From assembly GCF_014858725.1 (NCBI RefSeq), contig NZ_AQGV01000011.1, positions 124,001 to 188,000 of the forward strand: DNA of 64,000 bases. The letters run 5' to 3'. Each line of letters opens with the position of its first letter. Position 1 is the first letter of the stretch. Of the stretch, positions 26,318-35,557 are shown one piece after another. Under the pieces are notes generated by a model. It had not been told where the DNA came from. It searched no databases and was given only the letters and a program-made list of their open reading frames with translations. The position numbers and the translations under genes are program-made. This stretch comes from Pseudoalteromonas aurantia 208. Its GTDB lineage: Bacteria; Pseudomonadota; Gammaproteobacteria; Enterobacterales; Alteromonadaceae.

Positions 26318-26890
26318 ATGACTTTTGCTCCTACTATGTTTGCTAAACATCGACAAGGTACTGCGCCGGTAGACAACAGCATGGTTGCTACACATAACCT
26401 AGTAGTATTGGACTTTAGTGGTTTTGAAACCACGCCATTTTTAAGCCAAGTGCTAGGGCTGAATTTAAACAAATTGATTGCCCCAGGACTGGGCGTCAAA
26501 GGTCAATTAGTCAGTGGTGAATATTTTGCCATTTATTATTTTAGCGAAACCGCGTATCGGTTTGTGGTCAATGCAGATGCGATTGCATCATTTAAAGCCT
26601 TAATTGAGCAACATGACCACGAATATGATATTGAGCTGGTGGTACGTGATGATTTAAATATCAATACGTTAAGCGGTCAGAATGCTTTTGACACATTAGT
26701 GAATAGCTTTGCACTCACTCCCGGCCTGCGCTTATCAGATAAACAAGTATGTTATGGCAGGCAAAGTGGTGAAGTATTTGTCACTTCATTGCTTGAAAGT
26801 GGGGAGCAGCAGTATCAATTGATTGCTTTACAGTCCACACTTGATAAGTGGCAAAGCGTGTTGGGTGAGCAAGGTTTCCACCTAAATTAA
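26318..26890 (+). CDS. Truncated GcvT-like (aminomethyltransferase-fold) protein
   Basis: A 190-residue protein not assigned to a named gene, but it aligns with the first folate-binding half of the GcvT encoded 129 bp downstream. LVVLDFSG matches Gcv[26 protein letters not shown] matches [17 protein letters not shown]; and FAIYYFSETAYRFVVNA matches [17 protein letters not shown]. The N-terminal GcvT segment and the C-terminal barrel domain are missing, as is the catalytic aspartate region ([11 protein letters not shown]). It could be a folate- or tetrahydrofolate-binding regulator or accessory protein, or a decayed paralogue. The frame is intact with AGGG before the ATG, and it is divergent from the LysR gene. 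Confidence 0.75.
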   Translation: MTFAPTMFAKHRQGTAPVDNSMVATHNLVVLDFSGFETTPFLSQVLGLNLNKLIAPGLGVKGQLVSGEYFAIYYFSETAYRFVVNADAIASFKALIEQHDHEYDIELVVRDDLNINTLSGQNAFDTLVNSFALTPGLRLSDKQVCYGRQSGEVFVTSLLESGEQQYQLIALQSTLDKWQSVLGEQGFHLN

Positions 26891-26901
26891 CACATTAAAT
26901 G

Positions 26902-26934
26902 ACAAGGGCTCAGAGCGTATTCTGCGGCCCTTGT
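26902..26934 (+). terminator. Hairpin after the GcvT-like gene
   Basis: ACAAGGGC pairs with GCCCTTGT, with an inner CAGA/TCTG stem. It starts 12 bp after the stop. The following sequence (TGCTATT) is a weak T tract, so partial termination before gcvT is possible. Confidence 0.6.
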
Positions 26935-26969
26935 TGCTATTGAATTAACCCCACCTCAATATGAGGCAA

Positions 26970-26995
26970 TACCTGTTGTTCATACACAACAGGTA
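26970..26995 (+). promoter_or_regulatory. Hairpin in the gcvT leader
   Basis: TACCTGTTGT pairs perfectly with ACAACAGGTA across the 6-nt loop TCATAC, ending 23 bp before the gcvT ATG. It has no U tract. It could be an operator palindrome or an mRNA element; nothing like a glycine riboswitch core was found here. Confidence 0.5.
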
Positions 26996-27018
26996 CACTA
27001 ATAAAGTGAAGGAATGAT

Positions 27019-28101
27019 ATGACTTCTAAAACAGTACTACATGCTAAGCACATTGAAGCTGGCGCAAAAATGGTAGATTTCCACGGGTGGGATATGCCAA
27101 TCAACTATGGTTCTCAAATTGAAGAGCATAATGCAGTACGTACCGATGCAGGTATGTTTGACGTATCTCACATGACCATTGTTGACGTAAAAGGTGACGA
27201 CGCAAAAGCATTTTTGCGTAAACTTGTTGCCAATGATGTGGCCAAGTTAACTGTTCCGGGTAAAGCACTTTATACCGGTATGCTTAACGAGCAAGGTGGT
27301 GTTATTGATGACCTTATTATTTATTTCTTCACAGAAACAGATTATCGTTTGGTTGTAAACTCAGCAACACGTGAAAAAGACTTGGCACACATTGCGACGG
27401 TATCAGCAGGGTATGCTGTTGAAGTGACTGAGCGTCCAGAGTACGCAATGATAGCAGTACAAGGTCCGAACGCGAAAGCAAAAACGGCTGAGGTTTTAAA
27501 TGCTGAGCAAAATGCCGCAGTAGAAGGTATGAAGCCATTCTTTGGTGTGCAAGCAGGTGATTTATTCATCGCTACTACAGGTTATACCGGTGAAGCAGGA
27601 TATGAAATTGTGGTACACAATGACGGCGCGGCTGACCTTTGGCAAAAATTATTAGATGCAGGTGTTGCTCCTGCTGGCTTAGGTGCACGTGATACGCTAC
27701 GTTTAGAAGCGGGCATGAACTTGTACGGTTTAGACATGGATGACACTGTGTCACCATTGGCTGCAAACATGGCATGGACGATTGCTTGGGAACCTGCTGA
27801 GCGTGATTTTATTGGCCGTAAAGTAGTTGAACAGCAACGTGCAGATAAGAGCACTGATAAGCTAGTTGGTTTAGTGTTAGAGAGTAAAGGTGTATTACGT
27901 GGTGGCTCTAAAGTTATCGTAGAAGGTGGCGAAGGGGTTATCACTTCTGGTACATTCTCTCCGACATTAGGTTTTAGTGTTGCTTTAGCACGTGTACCTC
28001 GCTCTACTGGTGAGACAGCACAGGTTGAAATGCGCAAAAAGTTAGTTGACGTTAAAGTAGTGAAGCCAAGCTTCGTACGTAACGGCAAGTCAATTATTTA
28101 A
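27019..28101 (+). CDS. gcvT: Glycine cleavage system T protein (aminomethyltransferase)
   Basis: Takes the aminomethyl group from lipoyl-H protein and, with tetrahydrofolate, makes methylene-tetrahydrofolate and ammonia. The 360-residue protein has the full family layout: [20 protein letters not shown] at the start, [11 protein letters not shown], the active-site region [18 protein letters not shown] (catalytic aspartate), and the C-terminal barrel ending KPSFVRNGK. Cytoplasmic. AAGGAATG precedes the ATG. gcvH follows 53 bp later on the same strand, so gcvTH form an operon; gcvP follows after a terminator. Confidence 0.96.
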   Translation: MTSKTVLHAKHIEAGAKMVDFHGWDMPINYGSQIEEHNAVRTDAGMFDVSHMTIVDVKGDDAKAFLRKLVANDVAKLTVPGKALYTGMLNEQGGVIDDLIIYFFTETDYRLVVNSATREKDLAHIATVSAGYAVEVTERPEYAMIAVQGPNAKAKTAEVLNAEQNAAVEGMKPFFGVQAGDLFIATTGYTGEAGYEIVVHNDGAADLWQKLLDAGVAPAGLGARDTLRLEAGMNLYGLDMDDTVSPLAANMAWTIAWEPAERDFIGRKVVEQQRADKSTDKLVGLVLESKGVLRGGSKVIVEGGEGVITSGTFSPTLGFSVALARVPRSTGETAQVEMRKKLVDVKVVKPSFVRNGKSII

Positions 28102-28154
28102 TATTATAATAGGGCGGTGCGCCGCCTAAAAAAACCGAACCAAAGGAACAAAAA

Positions 28155-28544
28155 ATGAGCAATATTCCTAGCGAGTTAAAGTACGCGTCTTCACACGAGT
28201 GGGTTCGCGCTGAAGGTGATGGTACTTATACTGTAGGTATCACTGAGCACGCTCAAGAGCTTTTAGGCGACATGGTATTCGTAGAATTACCAGAAGTTGG
28301 TGATGAAGTTGATGCGGGTGAAGATTGTGCAGTCGCTGAGTCGGTAAAAGCGGCATCAGACATCTACGCACCAATCACAGGTGAAGTCGTTGCTATTAAC
28401 GAAGACCTTGAAGATTCACCTGAAACAGTAAACAACGATGCGTTTGGCGACGGTTGGTTATTCCGCGTAAAAGCATCTGATGAAGCTGAACTTGGTAACC
28501 TGTTAGACGCTGAAGGTTACGCAAACTCAATTGACGAAGACTAA
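28155..28544 (+). CDS. gcvH: Glycine cleavage system H protein
   Basis: Lipoyl carrier of the glycine cleavage complex, 129 residues as in E. coli. The lipoylation site is the lysine in [13 protein letters not shown] (about residue 65), in the tip of a beta hairpin, and the family start [10 protein letters not shown] and end motif are clear. It shuttles the methylamine between GcvP, GcvT and the lipoamide dehydrogenase. AAGGAA lies before the ATG. A strong terminator follows at 28562. Confidence 0.97.
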   Translation: MSNIPSELKYASSHEWVRAEGDGTYTVGITEHAQELLGDMVFVELPEVGDEVDAGEDCAVAESVKAASDIYAPITGEVVAINEDLEDSPETVNNDAFGDGWLFRVKASDEAELGNLLDAEGYANSIDED

Positions 28545-28561
28545 TCTTCGCGTGAGTTTTT

Positions 28562-28590
28562 AAAAGCCCCTAACTGGGGCTTTTATTGTT
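28562..28590 (+). terminator. Intrinsic terminator of gcvTH
   Basis: AAAAGCCCC pairs exactly with GGGGCTTTT across the loop TAACT, followed by ATTGTTTT. It separates gcvH from gcvP, which therefore probably has its own promoter in 28600-28728. Confidence 0.88.
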
Positions 28591-28728
28591 TTCAAACACA
28601 CACTTTAATAAGGCCAATACCCATTGAAGTGGAGTGTTTTAAGTTGCTTAGCGTAAACCAAATATAAACCCCGTTGGTTTATTGCAGTAAATATTATTTA
28701 TATTTTTGGATCATAGGAATCTGGACTA

Positions 28729-31620
28729 ATGTCAAACGCCAAATCTCTTGAACAGTTAGAGCAAAAGCAAGATTTTATTCGCCGCCATATTGGGCCTAGC
28801 CCAGCGCAAGTTAGCGATATGCTAGCTGCTCTAGAAGTATCGAGTGTTGAAGAGCTGATCGGTCAAACCGTCCCTGCGGCTATCCGTTTAGAGCAAGGTT
28901 TAACAGTTGGCGATAGCCGTACTGAAGTTGAAACGCTGAGCTACTTAAAATCGGTTGCAAGCCAAAATAAAGTATTCAAGTCGTACATTGGTCAGGGTTA
29001 CCACCCAACACATGTACCAAACGTGATTTTACGTAATGTACTTGAAAACCCAGGTTGGTACACGGCATATACTCCTTATCAGCCAGAGATTGCCCAAGGT
29101 CGTTTAGAATCATTACTTAACTTCCAGACTCTTACCATTGATATTACTGGCTTAGACTTAGCGTCAGCCTCATTACTTGATGAATCAACAGCTGCAGCAG
29201 AGGCGATGGCACTGGCTAAACGCGTATCTAAAGCGAAAAAAGCCAATGCATTCTTTATTGCTGAAGATGTTCACACGCAAACCATCGACGTGGTAACAAC
29301 TCGTGCTGAACAGTTTGGCTTTGACATTATCGTTGGCCCAGCGACAGACGCGGTAAACCATGAAATTTTTGGTGCTCTATTCCAATACCCAAGCACAACG
29401 GGTGAAGTGGTAGACATACAAGCACTTATCGCACAAGTACAAGACAAAAAAGCGATTGCCTGTGTTGCCGCAGACATCATGAGCTTAATGCTACTAAAAG
29501 CACCAGGTAAACTAGGTGCTGACGTGGTACTGGGTTCAGCACAGCGTTTTGGTGTACCAATGGGCTACGGTGGTCCACATGCTGCATTTTTCGCAACACG
29601 CGATAAGTACAAGCGTTCACTACCAGGCCGTATTATTGGTGTATCAAAAGACCGTTTAGGTAACGATGCACTACGTATGGCAATGCAAACACGTGAGCAG
29701 CATATTCGTCGTGAAAAAGCCAATTCAAACATTTGTACAGCGCAGGTATTGCTTGCCAACATGGCTGCATTTTATGCGGTGTACCATGGTCCGCAAGGGC
29801 TAAAAACCATTGCGCAGCGTACTAACCGTTTTGCCAGTATTTTAGCAACCGGCCTTAAAGCAAAAGGCGTTGCACTGAAGCATGACACATGGTTTGACAC
29901 GCTGACGGTTGTAAGCGCAGATAAAGACGCCGTAGTAGCACGTGCAATTGCAGCAGAGGTAAACTTTGCAACTAACCATGCCGGTGAATACTCGGTATCA
30001 GTGAACGAAACAACCACTCGTGCTGATGTAGCACAGTTGTTTGATATTATTCTCGGTGCAGGCCATGGCCTTGATGTAGACGCACTTGATACTCAGGTTG
30101 CAGCTGATGGCATCACAGGTATTCCTGCAAGCCTAGTACGCGACGACGAAATATTAACGCACCCTAACTTCAACTCGTACCACAGCGAGACTGAAATGCT
30201 GCGTTATATTAAGCGTCTTGAAAATAAAGATTTAGCGCTTAACCACTCTATGATCTCATTAGGTTCATGTACCATGAAACTGAATGCGACAGCGGAGATG
30301 ATCCCAGTAACGTGGCCTGAATTTGCAGAAATGCACCCATTCTGCCCGCTTGATCAAGCACAAGGTTACCAAGTGATGATTAACGAGCTTAACGAGTGGC
30401 TGGTAAACATCACCGGATACGACGCAGTATCACTACAGCCAAACTCTGGTGCACAAGGCGAATATGCGGGTCTTATCGCAATTCGTAAATACCATGAGTC
30501 ACGTGGCGAAGGGCACCGTAACATCTGCTTAATTCCAAGTTCAGCACATGGTACTAACCCAGCATCAGCACAAATGGCCAGTATGAAAGTGGTGGTTGTC
30601 GCGTGTGACTCGCTTGGTAACATTGATATGGACGACCTACGTGCGAAAGCCGCTGACGTAGCTGAAAACCTATCATGTATCATGGTAACTTACCCATCTA
30701 CACACGGTGTTTACGAGCAAAGCATCAAAGAAGTATGCAACATCGTGCATGAGCACGGCGGCCAAGTATACATGGATGGCGCGAACATGAACGCACAGGT
30801 GGGTATTACCAGCCCAGGTTCAATTGGGTCTGACGTATCGCACCTTAACTTGCACAAAACATTCTGTATTCCACACGGTGGCGGTGGTCCAGGTGTTGGC
30901 CCAATTGGGGTTAAATCACACCTTGCAGAGTTTATGCCTAACCACAGCGTGATTAATGTACCAGGCACGACTGAAGGCAATGGCGCAGTATCAGCAGCAC
31001 CTTACGGTTCAGCAGCCATTCTGCCTATATCATGGGCATACATCACGATGATGGGCTCAGAAGGCTTAAAGCAAGCAACTGAAATGGCGATTGTGAATGC
31101 CAACTACTTAACTGAAAAGCTAAGTGAGCATTACCCAATTTTGTACCGTGGTCAAAACAACCGTGTTGCACACGAATGTATTGTTGATTTACGCCCAATC
31201 AAAGATACGTCAGGTATCACAGAAATGGATATCGCTAAGCGTTTACAAGATTATGGTTTCCACTCACCAACTATGTCGTTCCCAGTAGCGGGCACATTGA
31301 TGATTGAGCCTACTGAGTCTGAATCTAAAGTAGAAATCGACCGCTTCATTGAAGCCATGATCTCTATCAAGGGTGAAGTAGACAGAATCACCTCTGGTGA
31401 ATGGTCTATCGAAAACAACCCATTGGTATTTGCACCACACACTCAAGCTGACGTATTAGGCAATGAGTGGAACCGAGCGTATGACCGTTTCTACGCGGCA
31501 TTCCCAGTACCAAGTGTGGCAAAAGACAAATTCTGGCCAACAGTTACACGTATTGATGACGTGTTAGGTGACCGTAACTTAATTTGTTCATGTCCACCAA
31601 TTGAGACCTATGCAGAGTAA
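28729..31620 (+). CDS. gcvP: Glycine dehydrogenase (decarboxylating), P protein
   Basis: Pyridoxal-phosphate enzyme that decarboxylates glycine and passes the methylamine to lipoyl-GcvH. At 963 residues it is the single-chain form with two homologous halves. The N-terminal half begins [18 protein letters not shown]. The C-terminal half has the PLP-binding lysine in [17 protein letters not shown] and the [13 protein letters not shown] segment. Cytoplasmic dimer. It is unusually rich in preferred codons compared with neighbours, suggesting high expression. It completes gcvT-gcvH-gcvP; the fourth component, lipoamide dehydrogenase, is elsewhere. Confidence 0.97.
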   Translation: MSNAKSLEQLEQKQDFIRRHIGPSPAQVSDMLAALEVSSVEELIGQTVPAAIRLEQGLTVGDSRTEVETLSYLKSVASQNKVFKSYIGQGYHPTHVPNVILRNVLENPGWYTAYTPYQPEIAQGRLESLLNFQTLTIDITGLDLASASLLDESTAAAEAMALAKRVSKAKKANAFFIAEDVHTQTIDVVTTRAEQFGFDIIVGPATDAVNHEIFGALFQYPSTTGEVVDIQALIAQVQDKKAIACVAADIMSLMLLKAPGKLGADVVLGSAQRFGVPMGYGGPHAAFFATRDKYKRSLPGRIIGVSKDRLGNDALRMAMQTREQHIRREKANSNICTAQVLLANMAAFYAVYHGPQGLKTIAQRTNRFASILATGLKAKGVALKHDTWFDTLTVVSADKDAVVARAIAAEVNFATNHAGEYSVSVNETTTRADVAQLFDIILGAGHGLDVDALDTQVAADGITGIPASLVRDDEILTHPNFNSYHSETEMLRYIKRLENKDLALNHSMISLGSCTMKLNATAEMIPVTWPEFAEMHPFCPLDQAQGYQVMINELNEWLVNITGYDAVSLQPNSGAQGEYAGLIAIRKYHESRGEGHRNICLIPSSAHGTNPASAQMASMKVVVVACDSLGNIDMDDLRAKAADVAENLSCIMVTYPSTHGVYEQSIKEVCNIVHEHGGQVYMDGANMNAQVGITSPGSIGSDVSHLNLHKTFCIPHGGGGPGVGPIGVKSHLAEFMPNHSVINVPGTTEGNGAVSAAPYGSAAILPISWAYITMMGSEGLKQATEMAIVNANYLTEKLSEHYPILYRGQNNRVAHECIVDLRPIKDTSGITEMDIAKRLQDYGFHSPTMSFPVAGTLMIEPTESESKVEIDRFIEAMISIKGEVDRITSGEWSIENNPLVFAPHTQADVLGNEWNRAYDRFYAAFPVPSVAKDKFWPTVTRIDDVLGDRNLICSCPPIETYAE

Positions 31621-31663
31621 TTGAGGTAGGTTGGGCTTTATGCCTAATCTCAACCTAGATTTC

Positions 31664-31697
31664 AAAAGCCGCTTTGAGTGATCAAAGCGGCTTTTTT
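31664..31697 (+). terminator. Intrinsic terminator of gcvP
   Basis: AAAAGCCGCTTTGA pairs perfectly with TCAAAGCGGCTTTT across GTGA, with two more T residues. It is 43 bp after the stop. Confidence 0.92.
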
Positions 31698-31729
31698 GTG
31701 GCTTGTTAAATAGAAGCCGGTGTTTTAAT

Positions 31730-31905
31730 TATGTCTTCCTGACGTAGGTCAGGATCCATAAAGCTCTTGTATCAGCACTTTTTGTTTCTGAACACAATCA
31801 CCGATAAATTACTCTTTTATGGCTTGCAGGATATGTCTATAGGACAGTGTATCTGCGTAGTTGGTTGTGTTGTTAGGGCTGCACAATACAAGACCTGACC
31901 TCATG
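31730..31905. repeat. REP-like palindrome and dispersed repeat fragment
   Basis: CCTGACGTAGGTCAGGATCC near 31738 is the same kind of palindrome as those at 40730-41090. At 31879-31900 the string CTGCACAATACAAGACCTGACC recurs almost exactly at 41009-41030 and 41269-41285. The rest of 31698-31949 shows no gene. These repeats mark the left edge of the accessory region. Confidence 0.75.
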
Positions 31906-31949
31906 AATTTACTTTTGATTTTTTCAGATTAAGAGACGTTATTTGTAAA

Positions 31950-33653
31950 CTACTCAAAAAAACTCCCTATCTCTTGTTTAACCAGTTTAAATTCCTCTTT
32001 TTTTAGTAAAGAACGCTCATTTTCCAGATAAAATGTTTTACCTGTGGAAGTCATAGGCTTTAAAGCTGGATCATCCATACCACACAAAAATACTTGGGCA
32101 TCTTCAGGAATATTCTCAATTAGTGATTGAACAATAACTTCGTATCGCATACCTGCTTGCTCCTGTTGTTTAGGAGTATCTACAACTAGAGGAGCTAAAG
32201 CCGTTTCACTGAATAAATATGATAATTTGTAGATTGATAAATAATAAGCTAATAAAGCTCGAGTTCCCTCAGCCGCACCGCCACTTACAGCAACTTTCTT
32301 GTGTGTCATTGGTGACTTTATTTTAGAGGTCTGAACTCCATGAGCCCCAAGCCTTGTAACTAAAGAAGGGAAAATCTCTTGAAATTTATCGAAAGACTCC
32401 TTTTTACGCTCTTTCATGGCTTTAGTTCTGTCTTTCCCAAGCCATTTCTTCTTATTTGTCAAGCCTGAAAGCTTAACTATGTTTTCTTGTCTTGAAGATT
32501 CAACTCGATAACGCACCGAATGTGCTGCAACTGAATCTAAAATATTGGAAAGGTTAAACTTTGTTTCTTTTTCTTCTCGGTAATATTTTTTATTCAATTT
32601 ATCAATTCGATTTTTAACGCCATCCAGCTCTACTAGCTTCTCAGACAACTCAGAGTCGAAGTCCTCTATTTCATGCTGAATTCTTAGACAAACTTGCTTA
32701 GATTGTTCTTGATCTTGAAGCAAAGAAAAGCGATCAACCAAAGTATTATCGTAAGTCGTTCCACATGTAGGGCACTCAAGCTCAACTTCCGAGGCATGTT
32801 CTAATGCATATTCATAGTCTAATTCCGATTCTTCTAATGAAGTTTCAGCGATTCTAAGTTGGATTTCTTGATGTTTTCTATTTGCCTTTAAGCCTGCAAT
32901 TTCTTCAAATAAAACCTCTTGAAATGAGTGTAGATCAGCCAAATCTTTTTCTAACTCGACTTTGATTTCATCTAGCTCGGACTTATCTACAGTGGTAGTG
33001 ATTTTGGGAATAAACTCATCTACAACACTGATTGCAGTATCAATCCTTGCAACTTCATTATTAACGTTTGTTTTTTCTCTCTCCACCTCATACATTTCAT
33101 CAGTAAACTGAAAGTACTCTTTAGTAAAAGCGCCACAATGATATGGTATGATATCAGTAGTCCAGCGAGCGTATTGTTTTAAATCATTAAAGCTATCCCA
33201 AGCTTCAATCCAGCTTCTTTTTTGGTCTATGTAAAATGGTAAAAAATAGAATGCGGCAGGCGGAGTAGTGGCGATGTTAGAGTCTCTTGCTGGTAAAAGT
33301 GCGTTAAACCCAACAATTGATGCGAAGTGTTCAGCATAATCCCCCGTCAAGCTATTATATACGGCAAGCTGCTTATTTTTTTCACCGAGCATAATTCTAG
33401 ATGAATCCCGAGCGCAAATGTAAACTTTATCATTGACTGCAAATTCGATAACGGTCTTACTCTCAGTGCCTTTCCAATTATCATCAAAATAAGGGTTACA
33501 ACCTAATGACCAGAATAAATTCTTTACTAAAGTAGATTTACCAACACTGTTATCACTCCCTATTATCACGTTTATTCGGTCGAATGTTAGATGAATCCCT
33601 TTTTGTTCCTGTTCCGACAGAATCATTAGCTTTCTGAATATTAAGCTTTTCAT
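31950..33653 (-). CDS. Rad50/SMC-like ATPase with zinc-hook motif
   Basis: A 567-residue ABC-type ATPase with SMC/Rad50 architecture. The N-terminal part has a Walker A GSDNSVGKST (32-41). Residues about 185-425 are mostly charged coiled coil interrupted at its centre by the CxxC motif CPTCG (Cys294, Cys297), a zinc-hook type of hinge. The C-terminal part has a signature-like SGGAAEGTRALLAYY (457-471) and a Walker B-like LAPLVVDTPKQQ (Asp492; the usual following glutamate is not there). It begins 55 bp after the DUF4297 gene on the same strand with GAGGAAG before the ATG. Similar ATPases occur in Lamassu/Ddm and ABC-three-component conflict systems. Its sensing of foreign DNA here is inference. 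Confidence 0.8.
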   Translation of the reverse strand: MKSLIFRKLMILSEQEQKGIHLTFDRINVIIGSDNSVGKSTLVKNLFWSLGCNPYFDDNWKGTESKTVIEFAVNDKVYICARDSSRIMLGEKNKQLAVYNSLTGDYAEHFASIVGFNALLPARDSNIATTPPAAFYFLPFYIDQKRSWIEAWDSFNDLKQYARWTTDIIPYHCGAFTKEYFQFTDEMYEVEREKTNVNNEVARIDTAISVVDEFIPKITTTVDKSELDEIKVELEKDLADLHSFQEVLFEEIAGLKANRKHQEIQLRIAETSLEESELDYEYALEHASEVELECPTCGTTYDNTLVDRFSLLQDQEQSKQVCLRIQHEIEDFDSELSEKLVELDGVKNRIDKLNKKYYREEKETKFNLSNILDSVAAHSVRYRVESSRQENIVKLSGLTNKKKWLGKDRTKAMKERKKESFDKFQEIFPSLVTRLGAHGVQTSKIKSPMTHKKVAVSGGAAEGTRALLAYYLSIYKLSYLFSETALAPLVVDTPKQQEQAGMRYEVIVQSLIENIPEDAQVFLCGMDDPALKPMTSTGKTFYLENERSLLKKEEFKLVKQEIGSFFE

Positions 33654-33705
33654 AGGTAGACTTCCTCAAATTCCTTATCAATAATTTATAGTTTTCCGCA
33701 CTCAT
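33553..33705 (-). CDS. Possible 50-residue ORF overlapping the ATPase start
   Basis: An ATG at 33705, three bases after the DUF4297 stop, opens a 50-codon frame (starting MSAENYKLLIRNLRKSTYEKL) that runs across the ATPase start in another frame and stops at 33553. GTGAG lies five bases before it. It sits where a third, middle component is found in related three-gene systems, but it is short, has no recognised domain, and most of it overlaps the ATPase gene, so chance is the likelier explanation. Confidence 0.2.
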   Translation of the reverse strand: MSAENYKLLIRNLRKSTYEKLNIQKANDSVGTGTKRDSSNIRPNKRDNRE

Positions 33706-33707
33706 AT

Positions 33708-34790
33708 TTACTCACTTAATAATTCGTAAAGTACAGCTGCAATCAATTCGTTCTCATCATTAAATTCTTGCTTAAGTGACTCGGGCAAACCACTTCGAAT
33801 CGCCATTTCCAACTCAGATATATCTTCAAATACACCTTGATGTGATAATTCAAATTCGCCTATAAACTTAGAAAGCTTTATGAGCTGAGAATTTCGTGTG
33901 CCTAAGCGTCTATTATAATATCTCTGAAATGCATGCTTAATGTTGCGAACTCTTAGGGATTTGAAACCATATTCTTTAAGCACATCGTTTAATGAAGATG
34001 TTAAATCATTATCCATTGTGCGTTTTATATTGCGTTCAATGATATCTTGTACTTGAGTGCTGGTTATTGCTTTTCGTCTTAAAGCCCGTTCCCACTCAAC
34101 GTAATCAAAAGTATCTTCACCTTTTTGGTCTAAATCCTCAATTAAGCATCTGTATATAGATACAGTGTCATTGTTGCTGTCAGGAGATAAATTTTCAAGT
34201 AAAGTTAAAACTCTCCCTTTCACCGCATTTCGAAAATCAGTTGAAGGTAGGTCAGGCAAAATAAACGCCAAGGTTTCAGGCAAACTTATATCAGGCAATT
34301 CTTTAGTTAACTTCTCTTTGATTAGGCTAATCTCAGTATCATCAAGGTGCCCAACTTTAATAACATCTAAGTTTAGATTTTTATCCTTTAGCTTTAAATC
34401 GAAACCACCTGTAGATACTAAATTGATATTCTTGATTCTATCAGCAAAAGATTTACCGCATGAATCTAGAAGTAATTTAGCTAAGACAGAATTTTTCCCT
34501 GATTTATAGAATAAGCTGCTTGCAGTATGCTTTGTCGCTGTTTCCTTTACTTGATTAAACTCAAACTCTGCCGTTTTAGAGTTTAAAGAATCAGTTATTA
34601 CTACATCATCATGACACTCAACGAATAAAGCATATTCACTATTATTCTCGTGTGCCTCCAGAACTCGACATAGCGCCCAATGGTATTGATAATTGTATTT
34701 CCTATGAGTGTCACTACCACTTTTTTCTCTTTGGGCATCTTGCGCTAGAGGATTATCAACTTCATTTCCCTCTATATCATTGGGATTCAT
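33708..34790 (-). CDS. DUF4297 (Cap4-type) nuclease-like protein
   Basis: A 360-residue cytoplasmic protein. The N-terminal 100 residues match the DUF4297 pattern, the Cap4-type endonuclease domain: SGSDTHRKYNYQYHWALCRVLE followed by strands with VECHDDVVI and FEFNQVKETA. The acidic residue at 61/62 and the E/Q-V-K triad (Lys82) form a PD-(D/E)xK-like active site, so double-stranded DNA cleavage is plausible. The rest has no domain that I recognise and is helical. Start: the ATG at 34790 has AGGTGG eight bases upstream; a GTG at 34802 overlaps that site. It precedes the ATPase gene on the same strand, so the pair forms a probable two-gene defence operon. Confidence 0.75.
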   Translation of the reverse strand: MNPNDIEGNEVDNPLAQDAQREKSGSDTHRKYNYQYHWALCRVLEAHENNSEYALFVECHDDVVITDSLNSKTAEFEFNQVKETATKHTASSLFYKSGKNSVLAKLLLDSCGKSFADRIKNINLVSTGGFDLKLKDKNLNLDVIKVGHLDDTEISLIKEKLTKELPDISLPETLAFILPDLPSTDFRNAVKGRVLTLLENLSPDSNNDTVSIYRCLIEDLDQKGEDTFDYVEWERALRRKAITSTQVQDIIERNIKRTMDNDLTSSLNDVLKEYGFKSLRVRNIKHAFQRYYNRRLGTRNSQLIKLSKFIGEFELSHQGVFEDISELEMAIRSGLPESLKQEFNDENELIAAVLYELLSE

Positions 34791-34802
34791 CCAAATTACC
34801 AC

Positions 34803-35371
34803 CTATAAAATTAAGTTATACAATCTACTGGATATAATATTATTTATTGTTCAACTGTATAAAGCATCAATGTAAATAATTACCCCTCCCCATTTTCTCT
34901 ATCATATAATCGATATATCTTTAATAATATAATTGCCTAACAGCATGATTTTCTATAGGTGACAGAGTAATGCAATTTCGCTTGCGTTGTAATCGTTGCT
35001 TTCGAATGGAGGTTGAGCAATTATTTATGAAAAAGAGCAATGCATATAAAGTTTGATTGACTATGATTCTATTTCAAAATACTTACCTAATTTGAATGAT
35101 TTTCTGAACTTTTGATTTTGCTGCTCTGTAAGGTATAGCCTCATAAATTCGTTCGCAGTCTTCTAGGTTTAATAAAGTTTGCATTCCTTACCTCTTTTAA
35201 TAGTTGATTCTTGGATCTAACAATTATTTATGTGTATTGAGCAGCCTTGAGTTATCAAGGTAATAACTTTAAGTCTACTTTACAGTAACATTGTAGGGGA
35301 AATAAACTCTTAATTGATTAAAAATCGAATTAGGAAAATTAACGAAAAAAATTAATGGGTGTTGTGGTCAA
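34803..35371. other. AT-rich intergenic region upstream of the defence pair
   Basis: No long gene. The first 100 bp probably hold the promoter of the DUF4297-ATPase pair. A short frame (28 codons from the ATG at 34969) and a 33-codon frame on the - strand at 35083-35184 are seen. Base composition is more AT-rich than in the core region. Confidence 0.6.
35083..35184 (-). CDS. Small ORF or gene remnant (33 residues)
   Basis: MQTLLNLEDCERIYEAIPYR... encodes 33 residues and ends IIQIR. It is preceded by a very good ribosome site (GAGGTAAGGA directly before the ATG). No family was recognised. It may be the start of a decayed gene or a real small protein. Confidence 0.3.
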   Translation of the reverse strand: MQTLLNLEDCERIYEAIPYRAAKSKVQKIIQIR

Positions 35372-35441
35372 CCAATCAATGGGGTCCAATCAATGGGGTC
35401 CAATCAATGGGGTCCAATCAATGGGGTCCAATCAATGGGGA
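35372..35441. repeat. 14-bp tandem repeat, five copies
   Basis: Five head-to-tail copies of CCAATCAATGGGGT, all exact except the last base of the fifth. There are no spacers. It is followed by CAGACTCTGACCCCTTTGAT, a string related to the one at 51003 (AAAGGGGTCAAGCTCTGACC). Confidence 0.95.
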
Positions 35442-35557
35442 TAGCTCAGACTCTGACCCCTTTGATGCTTTTTTCATTTAGGGATCGCATTGTGCTTGTT
35501 GCTGGTACGATGAGTTGCTACTCTCAAAATAAATAACCATAATTTTGAGGCAACGTC

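Noticed and set aside
26891..27018. Glycine riboswitch before gcvT
   Set aside because: Only two simple hairpins are seen; the conserved aptamer core was not found here or before gcvP.
27582..28088. 168-codon frame opposite gcvT
   Set aside because: It is the antisense shadow of a strongly biased coding sequence and resembles no protein.
30366..30980. Long frames opposite gcvP
   Set aside because: They are shadows caused by the codon bias of gcvP.
34969..35055. 28-codon frame with CNRCF
   Set aside because: Too short, no clear ribosome site, and the two cysteines alone do not make a zinc motif.
35372..35441. Possible CRISPR array
   Set aside because: The repeats are 14 bp and directly adjacent with no spacers, and no cas gene is near.
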